27,633 nt of DNA, from assembly GCA_015258095.1 (NCBI GenBank), contig JABZIV010000027.1, forward strand, positions 1 to 27,633, given 5' to 3'. Positions 17,489 through 24,497 of the stretch are shown here, piece after piece. Every line of letters starts with the position of its first letter. Within the stretch, counting starts at the first letter, position 1. This DNA is from Lachnospiraceae bacterium (GTDB taxonomy: Bacteria > Bacillota > Clostridia > Lachnospirales > Lachnospiraceae). A model generated the notes under the pieces. It was not told the DNA's origin. It did no database searches and was given only the letters and a program-made list of their open reading frames with translations. Both the position numbers and the translations under genes were made by a program.

Positions 17489-18039
17489 ACTGTCAGAAGT
17501 TCCTTATTCTTCTCTTCTACGGAATGATCAATTTTTTCAATCATGTGATCGGTCAATTCTTGAATATCTTTCGTCTTTCTTGCCAAATCGTCTTCCGTGA
17601 TTTCCGCGTTTTTCTCCAGTTTCTTCGCAAGATCCATCGCATCTCTACGGATATTTCGAATAGCAACTTTCGCTTCCTCCCCCTTCTTCTTTACCTCTTT
17701 CGTCAATTCTTTTCTTCTCTCTTCAGTAAGTTCCGGGAAAATAAGACGAATAACCTGTCCATCGTTTGTGGGATTGATGCCGAGGTCCGACATATTGATG
17801 GCTTTCTCAATTTCTTTCATGACGGACTTATCCCAGGGTTGAATCTGAATAATTCTTGCCTCCGGAACGGAGATATTGCCAACCTGCTGAATCGGTGTAG
17901 GGGTTCCGTAGTAATCGACCGTGATACGATCCAAAACATGGGGATTCGCACGACCGGCACGAATCGTAGCCAGTTCACTCATCAGATTGTCATGCGTCTT
18001 GTGCATTTTTTCAATGTAAATTGTAAATTGATCATCCAT
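17485..18039 (-). CDS. frr: Ribosome recycling factor
   Basis: RRF works with EF-G to split post-termination ribosomes. The 184 aa protein is full length and typical, with ATIRAGRANPHVLDRI near 25-40, YYGTPTPIQQVGNI near 43-56, and a long charged helical domain with RRKELTK and VAIRNIRRDA. The ATG at 18039 has AAAGGAG 6 nt upstream. It follows pyrH after a 115-nt spacer that holds a hairpin and a 15-nt tandem duplication. Its stop codon overlaps the uppS start. Confidence 0.98.
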   Translation of the reverse strand: MDDQFTIYIEKMHKTHDNLMSELATIRAGRANPHVLDRITVDYYGTPTPIQQVGNISVPEARIIQIQPWDKSVMKEIEKAINMSDLGINPTNDGQVIRLIFPELTEERRKELTKEVKKKGEEAKVAIRNIRRDAMDLAKKLEKNAEITEDDLARKTKDIQELTDHMIEKIDHSVEEKNKELLTV

Positions 18040-18060
18040 AGTCTGCTCCTTTTATCGTAA

Positions 18061-18090
18061 TTGTATTGCTTTTTGTTGTATTGCTTTTTG
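18061..18090 (-). repeat. Perfect 15-nt tandem duplication in the pyrH-frr spacer
   Basis: TTGTATTGCTTTTTG occurs twice without a gap on the plus strand (18061-18075 and 18076-18090). It lies just upstream of the frr ribosome-binding site. The two copies are identical, which suggests a recent slippage event. Confidence 0.9.
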
Positions 18091-18107
18091 TCATCTCGTT
18101 TATGCTC

Positions 18108-18149
18108 CGGGTCCGGTACTTTCTGCCCGCGAGTGCAAAGAAGGATCCG
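18108..18149 (-). other. Imperfect long stem-loop in the pyrH-frr spacer
   Basis: On the minus strand CGGATCC (18149-18143) pairs with GGACCCG (18114-18108) with one mismatch. Inside it, CTTTGC can partly pair with GCAGAAAG. No T-run follows on the minus strand, so it is not a simple terminator. It could be an mRNA processing or stability element. Confidence 0.35.
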
Positions 18150-18154
18150 TTTTT

Positions 18155-18865
18155 CTACTTTTTATCCGCTGTAATTCGTGTCCCCTCCTGCTTGCCCAGT
18201 AATGCTTTATAAATTCCATCCTCTTCTTTCAAAGAAAAAACGGATAAGGCGAGCCTGTTCTCCAGGCAAAGTATAGAGGCGGAAAGGTCGATAACCTGTA
18301 AGCGTTTTTCCACTACTTCTTCAATACTTAAGCTGTCATATTTTTTCGCATCGGGGAATTTATGCGGATCCTTGTCATAAACGCCGTCAATCGCCTTTGC
18401 GAGAAGAATCTCTTGACAATCCAGCTCCAATGCCCGAAGTACTACTCCCGTATCTGTAGAAAAGAAAGGATGTCCCGTTCCACAGGCACAGAAAACCACT
18501 TCTCCCTTTTCCAATGCCTCCACAGCCTCGTCCTTTGAAAAAACTTCACTCATATCGGAGATGGAAAAAGAAGACATAATCCGGGTACGCATTCCGCTTA
18601 ATCGAAAAATCTCCGAAACATAAATACAGTTCATAAGCGTTGCCAGGATGCCGACCTGATCCGCCTTATAGCGATCCACCTTCGCAGACTGTCTCCCTCT
18701 CCAGAAATTTCCGCCGCCGATGACGATAGCGACTTCAATGCCTTCCTCTACGGCGCGTTTCACCTGCTTAGCCACAGAGAAAATGACTTCATCACAAAAC
18801 CCAAAATGCTGTTCTCCTGCAAGTGCCTCTCCGGAGAGTTTTAACATGATTCTTCTTTTATCCAT
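18155..18865 (-). CDS. pyrH: UMP kinase (uridylate kinase)
   Basis: PyrH phosphorylates UMP to UDP, feeding pyrimidine nucleotides and UDP-sugars. The 236 aa protein belongs to the amino-acid-kinase fold: KLSGEAL (9-15), GGGNFWRG (50-57), GTGHPFFSTDT (129-139) and DGVYDKDP (160-167). I chose ATG 18865 because AAGGGGG lies 4 nt upstream and the residue after Met starts the conserved strand. A longer in-frame start at 18970 would add 35 residues unlike the family and would overlap the terminator hairpin. It is the first gene of the pyrH-to-polC run; the usual upstream rpsB-tsf pair is missing here. Confidence 0.97.
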   Translation of the reverse strand: MDKRRIMLKLSGEALAGEQHFGFCDEVIFSVAKQVKRAVEEGIEVAIVIGGGNFWRGRQSAKVDRYKADQVGILATLMNCIYVSEIFRLSGMRTRIMSSFSISDMSEVFSKDEAVEALEKGEVVFCACGTGHPFFSTDTGVVLRALELDCQEILLAKAIDGVYDKDPHKFPDAKKYDSLSIEEVVEKRLQVIDLSASILCLENRLALSVFSLKEEDGIYKALLGKQEGTRITADKK

Positions 18866-18890
18866 ATTGCCCCCTTCTTTATAATGCTCT

Positions 18891-18919
18891 AGTTTAGCAT
18901 ACAAAAAATGGCTCGGCAA
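18891..18919 (-). promoter_or_regulatory. Extended -10 promoter in front of pyrH
   Basis: On the minus strand -35 TTGCCG (18914-18919), a 17-nt spacer and -10 TAAACT (18891-18896) preceded by TG one base upstream. Each hexamer matches the consensus at four positions. The start near 18884 gives a leader of about 20 nt to pyrH. Confidence 0.6.
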
Positions 18920-18952
18920 TTCCACGCGAAATTTATTCCGCTGAAAAATCCA

Positions 18953-18992
18953 TAAAAAAAGAAACAGCATTTCATTAAGAAAATGCTGTTTC
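18953..18992 (-). terminator. Strong intrinsic terminator after the hydrogenase operon
   Basis: GAAACAGCATTT (18961-18972) and AAATGCTGTTTC (18981-18992) form a perfect 12-bp stem with an 8-nt loop, followed on the minus strand by seven T. It lies about 85 nt after the hydA stop. The rest of 18993-19078 shows nothing else I can interpret. Confidence 0.9.
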
Positions 18993-19078
18993 TTCTTAAG
19001 GTTCTTATTACGATGTTTCTTCGTATAGGAAGGAAATCCACTGATGATTTTCTAGCGGTAAGCGAGCAAACTTTACAC

Positions 19079-20050
19079 TTATCTTGTCTCCCCGGGCATC
19101 AGCCATCCTTTTTGATCGGTATGCAGAAGTTCTTCCGCCCGTTCGGAAAGCGGTTCTCCCAGGTAATCCTTGTATACCGCCTTAATAGAAGGATTCTCAT
19201 GACTGAAGCGTAGACTATCCTCCCGATCCTGTTTATAGAGGACAGGAGCACGAAGAGCCGCCATCTCTTTCTGGTCATGAATCGGCTGCCCTCCTCCACC
19301 GACACACCCGCCGGGGCACGCCATGACTTCTACGAAATCATAATGGGTTTGGCCGTTCTTTAAGGCGGTCAGCAATTTATCCGCATTGGAAAGTCCATGT
19401 ACTACCGCTATTTTTAACTTATTTCCGGCAATGGTGAAAGTCGATTCTTTCCAACCGTCCATTCCTCGTACATCCTGGAAGGCATCGGGATCCGGATTCT
19501 CCCCTGTTGCCAAATAATATGCGGTTCTTAATGCCGCTTCCATGACACCGCCGGTTGCGCCAAAAATATTTCCTGCGCCGGAACCGATACCGAGCGGCAT
19601 ATCCAGTTTCCTATCCTCTAACTTTGCCGGAGAAATATGCATTGCACGAATCAAACGATTTACTTCTCTCGTAGTGAGTGCTACATCCACGTCGAAGTTT
19701 CCGTCTCCATCCTGCATGGTCGGATAAGCACACTCCGCTTTTTTCGCAAGACAGGGCATGATACTCACGGAGAAAATCTTCTTGGGACTAACCTGTAAAA
19801 TATCCGCATAATAGCTCTTTGCAATCGCCCCAAACATCTGTTGCGGAGATTTTGATGTCGAAATCTGCGACACGAACTCCGGGTAATGTCCCTTGATATA
19901 ACGAAGCCATCCCGGACAGCAACTCGTGAACATCGGAAACTGTCCTTCGTTATGTGTCAGCTTATGCAGGAATTCAGAAGCTTCCTCCATAATCGTTAAG
20001 TCTGCGGAGAAATCGGTATCGAAGACATAGTCAAAGCCCAACTCTTTCAA
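19079..20050 (-). CDS. hydA: [FeFe] hydrogenase HydA, C-terminal H-cluster fragment (frameshifted from upstream ORF)
   Basis: This 323-codon frame holds most of the catalytic H domain of an iron-only hydrogenase. It has all three H-cluster motifs: L1 TSCCPGW (42-48), L2 MPCLAKKAE (98-106) and L3 MACPGGCVGGGGQP (243-256), plus the small-subunit-like tail ending near SERAEELLHT. It begins inside the domain at KELGFDYVFDTDFSADL and has no proper start: the first possible codon is TTG 20050 with no Shine-Dalgarno. It overlaps the preceding ORF by 20 nt in another frame. Together the two make one normal hydrogenase of about 580 residues. The gene is either a real broken allele or has a sequence error. 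The protein would oxidise or evolve H2 if the frame were intact. Confidence 0.9.
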   Translation of the reverse strand: MKELGFDYVFDTDFSADLTIMEEASEFLHKLTHNEGQFPMFTSCCPGWLRYIKGHYPEFVSQISTSKSPQQMFGAIAKSYYADILQVSPKKIFSVSIMPCLAKKAECAYPTMQDGDGNFDVDVALTTREVNRLIRAMHISPAKLEDRKLDMPLGIGSGAGNIFGATGGVMEAALRTAYYLATGENPDPDAFQDVRGMDGWKESTFTIAGNKLKIAVVHGLSNADKLLTALKNGQTHYDFVEVMACPGGCVGGGGQPIHDQKEMAALRAPVLYKQDREDSLRFSHENPSIKAVYKDYLGEPLSERAEELLHTDQKGWLMPGETR

Positions 20051-20060
20051 ACAGCTTGCC
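20031..20060 (-). other. hydA: Frameshift junction within hydA
   Basis: The upstream frame reads TGKL then runs FERVGL to TGA at 20031. The downstream frame continues the family sequence KELGFDYVF from TTG at 20050. To join them a net +1 change is needed between the AAG at 20057-20055 and the TTG. Compared with my memory of HydA (GKxxAxLxxLGFD), about 8 nt are missing. Loss of one copy of a hypothetical CTGTTTGC/CTGTTTGA direct repeat would explain this exactly. Confidence 0.8.
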
Positions 20061-20816
20061 AGTCTTCTCTACGGTAGCTTCTTCCGGCTTTAAACCGAAC
20101 TCTTCTCCCCATGCTGTACGAATTGCCGGAGCAATCTGTGCAAGAACAATCGTTTCCGGGTCGTCCAAAGCATCAAGGATGCGATCCGTATCATCCCGCT
20201 CTCTCAATGCACCAACAGGGCAATGCGTAATACACTGTCCGCAGAGTGCACAGGAGGAATCCTCCAAACGGTAAAAATCTTTCACATCTACGGTGCTCTT
20301 TCCGCCACTGTTCACGACGTCCCAAACATGCGTAGCCTGAATCTTATCGCAGACCTGGATGCAACGCATACACTTGATGCATTTATCATATTCTCGAATC
20401 AAAGGGAAGGTCTTCGAACCTTTTTGTTTCGGAAGGTCCTTCGGGAAATAATCCTTTCCGACAATATTTAAATCATTTGCTACACTTTGCAGACTGCAAT
20501 TTCCTGAGCGTACACAAGTTGTACAGGTGACATTATGCTGCGAAAGAATCAACTCTACATTGTATTTTCTTGCTTCTCTTGCTTTTCTGGAATTGGTATG
20601 GACTACCATTCCCGGGAGAACCGGACTGTTGCAGGCGGCATGGAGTCTTGCGTCGCCTTCTACTTCCACTACACAGACCCGACAAGCTCCGATTTCATTT
20701 AAGTCTTTAAAATAGCAAAGGGTAGGAATCGTAACGCCGACTTCCTTGGCTGCCTCTAAAATCGTTGTATTTTCCGGAACACATACTTTTTTTCCATCTA
20801 TTGTACAGTTTACCAT
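20031..20816 (-). CDS. hydA: [FeFe] hydrogenase HydA, N-terminal iron-sulfur fragment (frameshifted)
   Basis: This 261-codon frame carries the electron-relay half of a modular hydrogenase. A [2Fe-2S] ferredoxin domain has C34, C45, C48 and C62. A NuoG-like His-Cys [4Fe-4S] site has H94, C98, C101 and C107. A 2x[4Fe-4S] ferredoxin pair has C146, C149, C152, C156 and C189, C192, C195, C199. The start of the H domain (IAPAIRTAWGEEFGL) follows. It then shifts frame after TGKL and stops, so it lacks the H-cluster, which is encoded by the following frame. The ATG at 20816 overlaps the upstream flavoprotein gene by 7 nt, so translation is probably coupled. All visible cluster ligands are intact, which argues that the lesion is recent or artefactual. 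Confidence 0.9.
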   Translation of the reverse strand: MVNCTIDGKKVCVPENTTILEAAKEVGVTIPTLCYFKDLNEIGACRVCVVEVEGDARLHAACNSPVLPGMVVHTNSRKAREARKYNVELILSQHNVTCTTCVRSGNCSLQSVANDLNIVGKDYFPKDLPKQKGSKTFPLIREYDKCIKCMRCIQVCDKIQATHVWDVVNSGGKSTVDVKDFYRLEDSSCALCGQCITHCPVGALRERDDTDRILDALDDPETIVLAQIAPAIRTAWGEEFGLKPEEATVEKTGKLFERVGL

Positions 20817-22645
20817 TTGTCTTCTCTGCCTCCCTTAAATATGCCATATCCAAAGTGATCACAGTGCAGACATCTGCCGGATTCCTGGCAAGCCTCCTCA
20901 TCTGTCATCCCGTACTCCATGAGCTTAAAGTCATGTATTCTTTCGTTGGCAGGTCTTTCTTTCATATTTACACGACCCGTGGGGGCGTTATCATCAAAAC
21001 GAACCGGCGGGAGGGTCACATCCGACTTGATTTCATGGAAGAATCCAAGATATTCATCAATATTTGCTGCGGCGGTTTTACCCGCTGCAATCGCACGAAT
21101 TACGGTTGCAGGTCCGGTAACACAGTCTCCTCCGGCAAAGATACCGTCCGCATTCTTTAAAGCGGATGTATCCAGCGCACTGATTCTTCCCGACTCAATG
21201 GTAATTCCCTGGTACTCTTCAAACTTTCTAAAGTCAATTCCCTGTCCGATTGCCACCAGAACCAAATCCGCTTTAATCTCCACTTCCGGAGACTGGGAAT
21301 CCTTGGGAGACGGTCTGCCATAACGTACTCCGCCGATAATCTGCGGCTTCAACACGATACTCTTACAGTGCCCATCTTCATCTTTTTCGATGCGAACCGG
21401 AGAATGCAACTCCACAATATCACAACCGTCCGCAATTGCTCCTTCTACCTCTTCCGGAAGAGCTGTCATATCCACTCTTCTTCTTCTGTAAGCCACTTTC
21501 ACGGTCTTTGCACCAAGACGGACTGCTGAACGGGCAACGTCCATGGCTACGTTTCCGCCGCCGACAACGACAACATCCAAACCGGAGAAATCAGGATAGT
21601 GATCATCTCCGATATTCCGAAGCATTTCCACTGCCGAAATCACGCCCTTGGCGTCCTCTCCCGGTATCCCGAGTTTCTTATCCGTGTGCGCACCGATAGA
21701 AACATATACGGCATCATAGTCTTTCTTTAATTGGGCAAGACTGATGTCTTTTCCGATACTGACATCCGTCTTTACCTGGAAGCCCGCTTTCTGCAAGCCT
21801 TCAATTTCATGATCCAGAACTTCTCTCGGCAGACGATAAGCCGGAATCCCGTAACGAAGCATTCCGCCCAGCTTCTTCCTCTGCTCATAAACGGTAACAT
21901 CATGTCCCATGATACTGAGATAATAGGCTGCACTCAGTCCGGAGGGGCCTCCTCCTACAATCGCCACTTTCTTTCCTGTTTTGTCCATTATAGGCGGAAT
22001 TTCAATTTCCCCTTCATGCTCCACCGCATAGCGCTTTAGTCCGCGGATATTGATGGCTTTATCGACCATGGTTCTTCTGCAACGAAGTTCACAAGGATGC
22101 TCACAAATCAAACCGCAAGCGGCGGGAAAAGGATTGTCTTTCCGAATCAGTTTCACTGCATCGGCATATCTTCCGTCATGAATCAACGCAACATATCCCG
22201 GTACATCCACGTGGGCAGGACAAAGTGCCACACAGGGAACCGGTTGACTTTGCTTCTCACAACACCTTCCATGCTGAACATGCTCTGCATAATCATCATG
22301 AAATCCGCGTACCCCTCGAAGGACCATCTTTGCGGCCTCAAAACCGATTGCGCAATCTGCGGAATGGTATATAGCCTCTGCCGTATCTTCAATCGTCTTT
22401 AATGTATCCATGTCCGCAGAACCGTCCAGAACCGATTCCATCAGATGACTTAACTGACCAAGTCCCACCCGACAGGGAGTACACTTTCCACAGGACTGTG
22501 CATGACACATGTGAAGAAAGGCTTCTGCGAGATTAACGGGACAGAGTCCGGGTTGAGATGCCTGGATTCTTCTCTCTAAATCACGATATAGACCTTCTAC
22601 GGTTTTTTGCGCTTCATTTTCAGTAACAATAATTAACCTGCTCAT
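20810..22645 (-). CDS. NuoF-type 4Fe-4S module fused to GltD-like NAD(P)H:acceptor flavoprotein (hydrogenase partner)
   Basis: The 611 aa protein has two parts. Residues about 1-120 match the C-terminal iron-sulfur domain of NuoF/HydB (SCGKCTPC with C52, C55, C58, and C98), without its FMN/NADH domain. Residues about 130-611 match the GltD family: an N-terminal Fe-S segment with C138, C142, C177, C181, C185 and C189, an FAD site GGGPSGLSAA (231-240), an NAD(P) site VVGGGNVAMD (360-369), GGDCVTG (505-511) and a C-terminal CLHC (592-595). It probably moves electrons between NAD(P)H and HydA through FAD and Fe-S clusters. No glutamate synthase large subunit or NuoE-like subunit is nearby. I chose ATG 22645 (AAGGAG 5 nt upstream) over an in-frame ATG at 22702. 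Nucleotide preference (NADH or NADPH) cannot be read safely. Confidence 0.88.
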   Translation of the reverse strand: MSRLIIVTENEAQKTVEGLYRDLERRIQASQPGLCPVNLAEAFLHMCHAQSCGKCTPCRVGLGQLSHLMESVLDGSADMDTLKTIEDTAEAIYHSADCAIGFEAAKMVLRGVRGFHDDYAEHVQHGRCCEKQSQPVPCVALCPAHVDVPGYVALIHDGRYADAVKLIRKDNPFPAACGLICEHPCELRCRRTMVDKAINIRGLKRYAVEHEGEIEIPPIMDKTGKKVAIVGGGPSGLSAAYYLSIMGHDVTVYEQRKKLGGMLRYGIPAYRLPREVLDHEIEGLQKAGFQVKTDVSIGKDISLAQLKKDYDAVYVSIGAHTDKKLGIPGEDAKGVISAVEMLRNIGDDHYPDFSGLDVVVVGGGNVAMDVARSAVRLGAKTVKVAYRRRRVDMTALPEEVEGAIADGCDIVELHSPVRIEKDEDGHCKSIVLKPQIIGGVRYGRPSPKDSQSPEVEIKADLVLVAIGQGIDFRKFEEYQGITIESGRISALDTSALKNADGIFAGGDCVTGPATVIRAIAAGKTAAANIDEYLGFFHEIKSDVTLPPVRFDDNAPTGRVNMKERPANERIHDFKLMEYGMTDEEACQESGRCLHCDHFGYGIFKGGREDKW

Positions 22646-22746
22646 TTTTTCTCCTTCGCTAAACGTATCCATACGTCTTCGCCACAAGACTCCAATACGC
22701 AAAAAGGCAGTATCTACAAAATTTACGAAGTTCTGCTCTTAAAAAG

Positions 22747-22790
22747 AGTATAACATTTCCTTCTTTTTTTTTCTTACAAAAAAAGGAAAT
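22747..22790 (-). promoter_or_regulatory. Candidate hydrogenase-operon promoter with an A/T-rich palindrome
   Basis: On the minus strand an extended -10, TG-T-TATACT (hexamer 22747-22752), lies about 100 nt before the ATG at 22645. No good -35 stands at 17 nt. Directly upstream, ATTTCCTT (22755-22762) and AAGGAAAT (22783-22790) form an inverted repeat whose inner A/T runs also pair. It overlaps the expected -35 region and could bind a regulator. Between it and the ATG there is also a small ACGTAT-ATACGT inverted repeat at 22664-22677. The remaining AT-rich sequence to 22860 shows nothing further I can support; this describes most of the 333-nt gap 22646-22978. Confidence 0.4.
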
Positions 22791-22865
22791 TATTTTTTGT
22801 ATATACTGCACAAAAGATAAATTTTTAACAGAGATTTTTTAGTTATATATGGCTAATTATTGATA

Positions 22866-22905
22866 GAAGAATAAAATAAGTGGGCAGGATTCTTATCCCG
22901 CCCAC
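22866..22905 (-). terminator. Intrinsic terminator of the DUF5722 gene
   Basis: GTGGGC (22880-22885) pairs with GCCCAC (22900-22905). One A-C mismatch and a 4-bp GGAT/ATCC stem extend it to a 4-nt loop. On the minus strand the stem is followed by TTATTTTATTCTTC. It lies about 75 nt after the stop codon at 22979. Confidence 0.75.
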
Positions 22906-22978
22906 TGAAATGATTTTCTTAACAGGCGTCAAAACATCGACTCCCGTATAGTACACTTTTCCTTTGTATACAGATATT

Positions 22979-24313
22979 CTACTGCAAACTCTTATATACA
23001 GAATAAGCCTTTCTGGGTCTTCCTCCTCTTTCATACGCTTCCTTCAACCCAAAGTGCATTTCCTGTAATGCCCCGTTTACATTGTGCATCTCTCCCGGCT
23101 GATCATACTCTCTTGCCAGGAAAAAAGCTTCCACATAGGGGTTATTCTTCGCAATATTGTATGCTTTTGCTATCTGATCCGCCTGAAGGTCTTCGTTTGT
23201 AGCGTTGAATCCCTGCTCGGAGAGAATCAGGTGTCGAACCTTACCGCTCGGAGAAAGATACTCCGGTTTCTGTAGATAATCTGTGAGAACATTCAAGTTC
23301 CTCATATTAATAATCAAAGAATTCTCACTGTTTGTCGCCTTTAAGTCATCCTCAAAATTCGGATCGGCCAGTCCTTCCGGATAGGGATGCCAAGCAATCC
23401 CGTAATCCAGATCTCTTAACCGGTCATTCAATAAGCGCAGTAAATCTTTTGCCGGATAATATCCTGCAACAGGAGAATGCTCTGTCCAAACATAGTCAAA
23501 GGGAATATAGACATTGGCAGAGGGATTGTTCTGTTTAATCGCACTGTACCAGATACGAAAAGCATGGGCATACTGATCCGCATAATTCTCGATGCTGCTG
23601 TGCGGTGTATAATTCCAAACATTCGGATAGTTCACTTCATTGCCAATAACCCAGTTATCGATGGAATCCTTATACAGAGAAGCAAAACGATTTGCCAGTC
23701 TGGTTGTCGCATCAACCCCTGCCTGCGTTGCCACATTATAGCCATAGTAATGGGCTTCCTGCCCTGTAATCCCGTCAGGAAGAGACTTCGGCTCCGGATT
23801 ATTTCTCGGGGTATTTAACATAATGGCAGTCACACTGACCCCATTTGCCTTCGTGTTCCGGAAATTATCCATGAAGTTCTGCTCATAATTGGTAAAGTTG
23901 TAAATGATATGCTTTACGCCTAAATCTCTTACGGAAGTCGCATCAAAAAGGGTATCCCGTGTAGCCAGCCCCTTCTTGGACCCGGATCTGGTAAAAACAG
24001 TATCACTTTGCACTTTGGAGGCTGTATTCTTCGTCTGCACCGCTCCATTCACTACCCAGGCGCCGTCGGCGTTTACCTGATATCCCTCCACTGTCGTGTT
24101 GGTCAGGAGATAGCCGTCGGGCTGAAAATAATAGGACTCGGCAACACCGTCTCCGTTCCCGTCTATCCAGTTCCATCCCTTGAGATAACTACCGTCCGCA
24201 TTTTCATACCACCAGCCGGTCGTATTCTTTTTCCATGTTCCAGCAAGCGCGGTCAGGCTCATTCCCAAAACCATAGCCGACGCAAAAAGGGGTAACAAAA
24301 ATTTTCTTTTCAT
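22979..24313 (-). CDS. Secreted DUF5722 glycoside-hydrolase-like protein with cell-wall-binding repeat
   Basis: The 444 aa precursor starts with a signal peptide (KRK, then a hydrophobic stretch, cleavage likely after ALA at 24). Residues about 25-95 are an aromatic/Gly-rich choline-binding-type repeat (WKKNTTGWWYENADGSYLKG), including DGNGDG at 51-56. Residues about 105-444 match DUF5722, a TIM-barrel family. IGNEV (223-227, E226) and LILSEQGF (362-369, E366) sit where clan GH-A enzymes have the acid/base and nucleophile Glu, and WHPYP (308-312) is also present. I infer a surface-held glycosidase; the substrate is unknown. The ATG has AAGGAG 6 nt upstream. It has its own promoter and terminator, and no carbohydrate transporter or regulator adjoins it. 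Confidence 0.82.
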   Translation of the reverse strand: MKRKFLLPLFASAMVLGMSLTALAGTWKKNTTGWWYENADGSYLKGWNWIDGNGDGVAESYYFQPDGYLLTNTTVEGYQVNADGAWVVNGAVQTKNTASKVQSDTVFTRSGSKKGLATRDTLFDATSVRDLGVKHIIYNFTNYEQNFMDNFRNTKANGVSVTAIMLNTPRNNPEPKSLPDGITGQEAHYYGYNVATQAGVDATTRLANRFASLYKDSIDNWVIGNEVNYPNVWNYTPHSSIENYADQYAHAFRIWYSAIKQNNPSANVYIPFDYVWTEHSPVAGYYPAKDLLRLLNDRLRDLDYGIAWHPYPEGLADPNFEDDLKATNSENSLIINMRNLNVLTDYLQKPEYLSPSGKVRHLILSEQGFNATNEDLQADQIAKAYNIAKNNPYVEAFFLAREYDQPGEMHNVNGALQEMHFGLKEAYERGGRPRKAYSVYKSLQ

Positions 24314-24343
24314 ACTCTACTCCTTATACTTAAATTTTAATTA

Positions 24344-24372
24344 ATTGTATCGGAGCCACAACGAAATGTCAA
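24344..24372 (-). promoter_or_regulatory. Promoter of the DUF5722 gene
   Basis: On the minus strand -35 TTGACA (24367-24372), a 17-nt spacer and -10 TACAAT (24344-24349). The -35 is perfect and the -10 matches at five of six positions. The leader is about 25 nt. Confidence 0.85.
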
Positions 24373-24391
24373 ATTGATTTCTTTCCTTATT

Positions 24392-24428
24392 TTAAAGAAA
24401 AAAGGATGAGACAGAACTCACCCTTTTT
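24392..24428 (-). terminator. Intrinsic terminator of the DUF1846 gene
   Basis: AAAAAGG (24399-24405) pairs with CCTTTTT (24422-24428). A mismatch and TGAG/CTCA extend the stem around a 6-nt loop. On the minus strand it ends in a T-run (TTTTTTCTTT). It lies about 70 nt after the stop codon at 24498, just upstream of the next promoter. A weaker hairpin, CTCCT-GCAA-AGGAG, occurs near 24436-24449. Confidence 0.75.
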
Positions 24429-24497
24429 CTAAATCAGACAAGAACTCCTGCAAAGGAGAAACAAACAGAATCACAAAACAAAAACCAAGATCTTCAT

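Noticed and set aside
18108..18165. The pyrH-frr stem-loop as a plus-strand terminator (it is followed by TTTTTCTACTTTTT in that direction)
   Set aside because: No plus-strand gene is present to be terminated; the match is probably incidental.
18866..18970. A 35-residue extension of PyrH from ATG 18970
   Set aside because: It overlaps the terminator hairpin and the promoter, and does not resemble the family; ATG 18865 has a good Shine-Dalgarno.
20031..20060. Programmed ribosomal frameshifting in hydA
   Set aside because: No X XXY YYZ heptamer, no clear downstream structure or internal Shine-Dalgarno signal, and residues seem to be missing at the joint.
22843..23034. A 63-codon minus-strand frame running past the end of the DUF5722 gene
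   Set aside because: It overlaps the terminator and the C-terminal coding region in another frame and has no family features.
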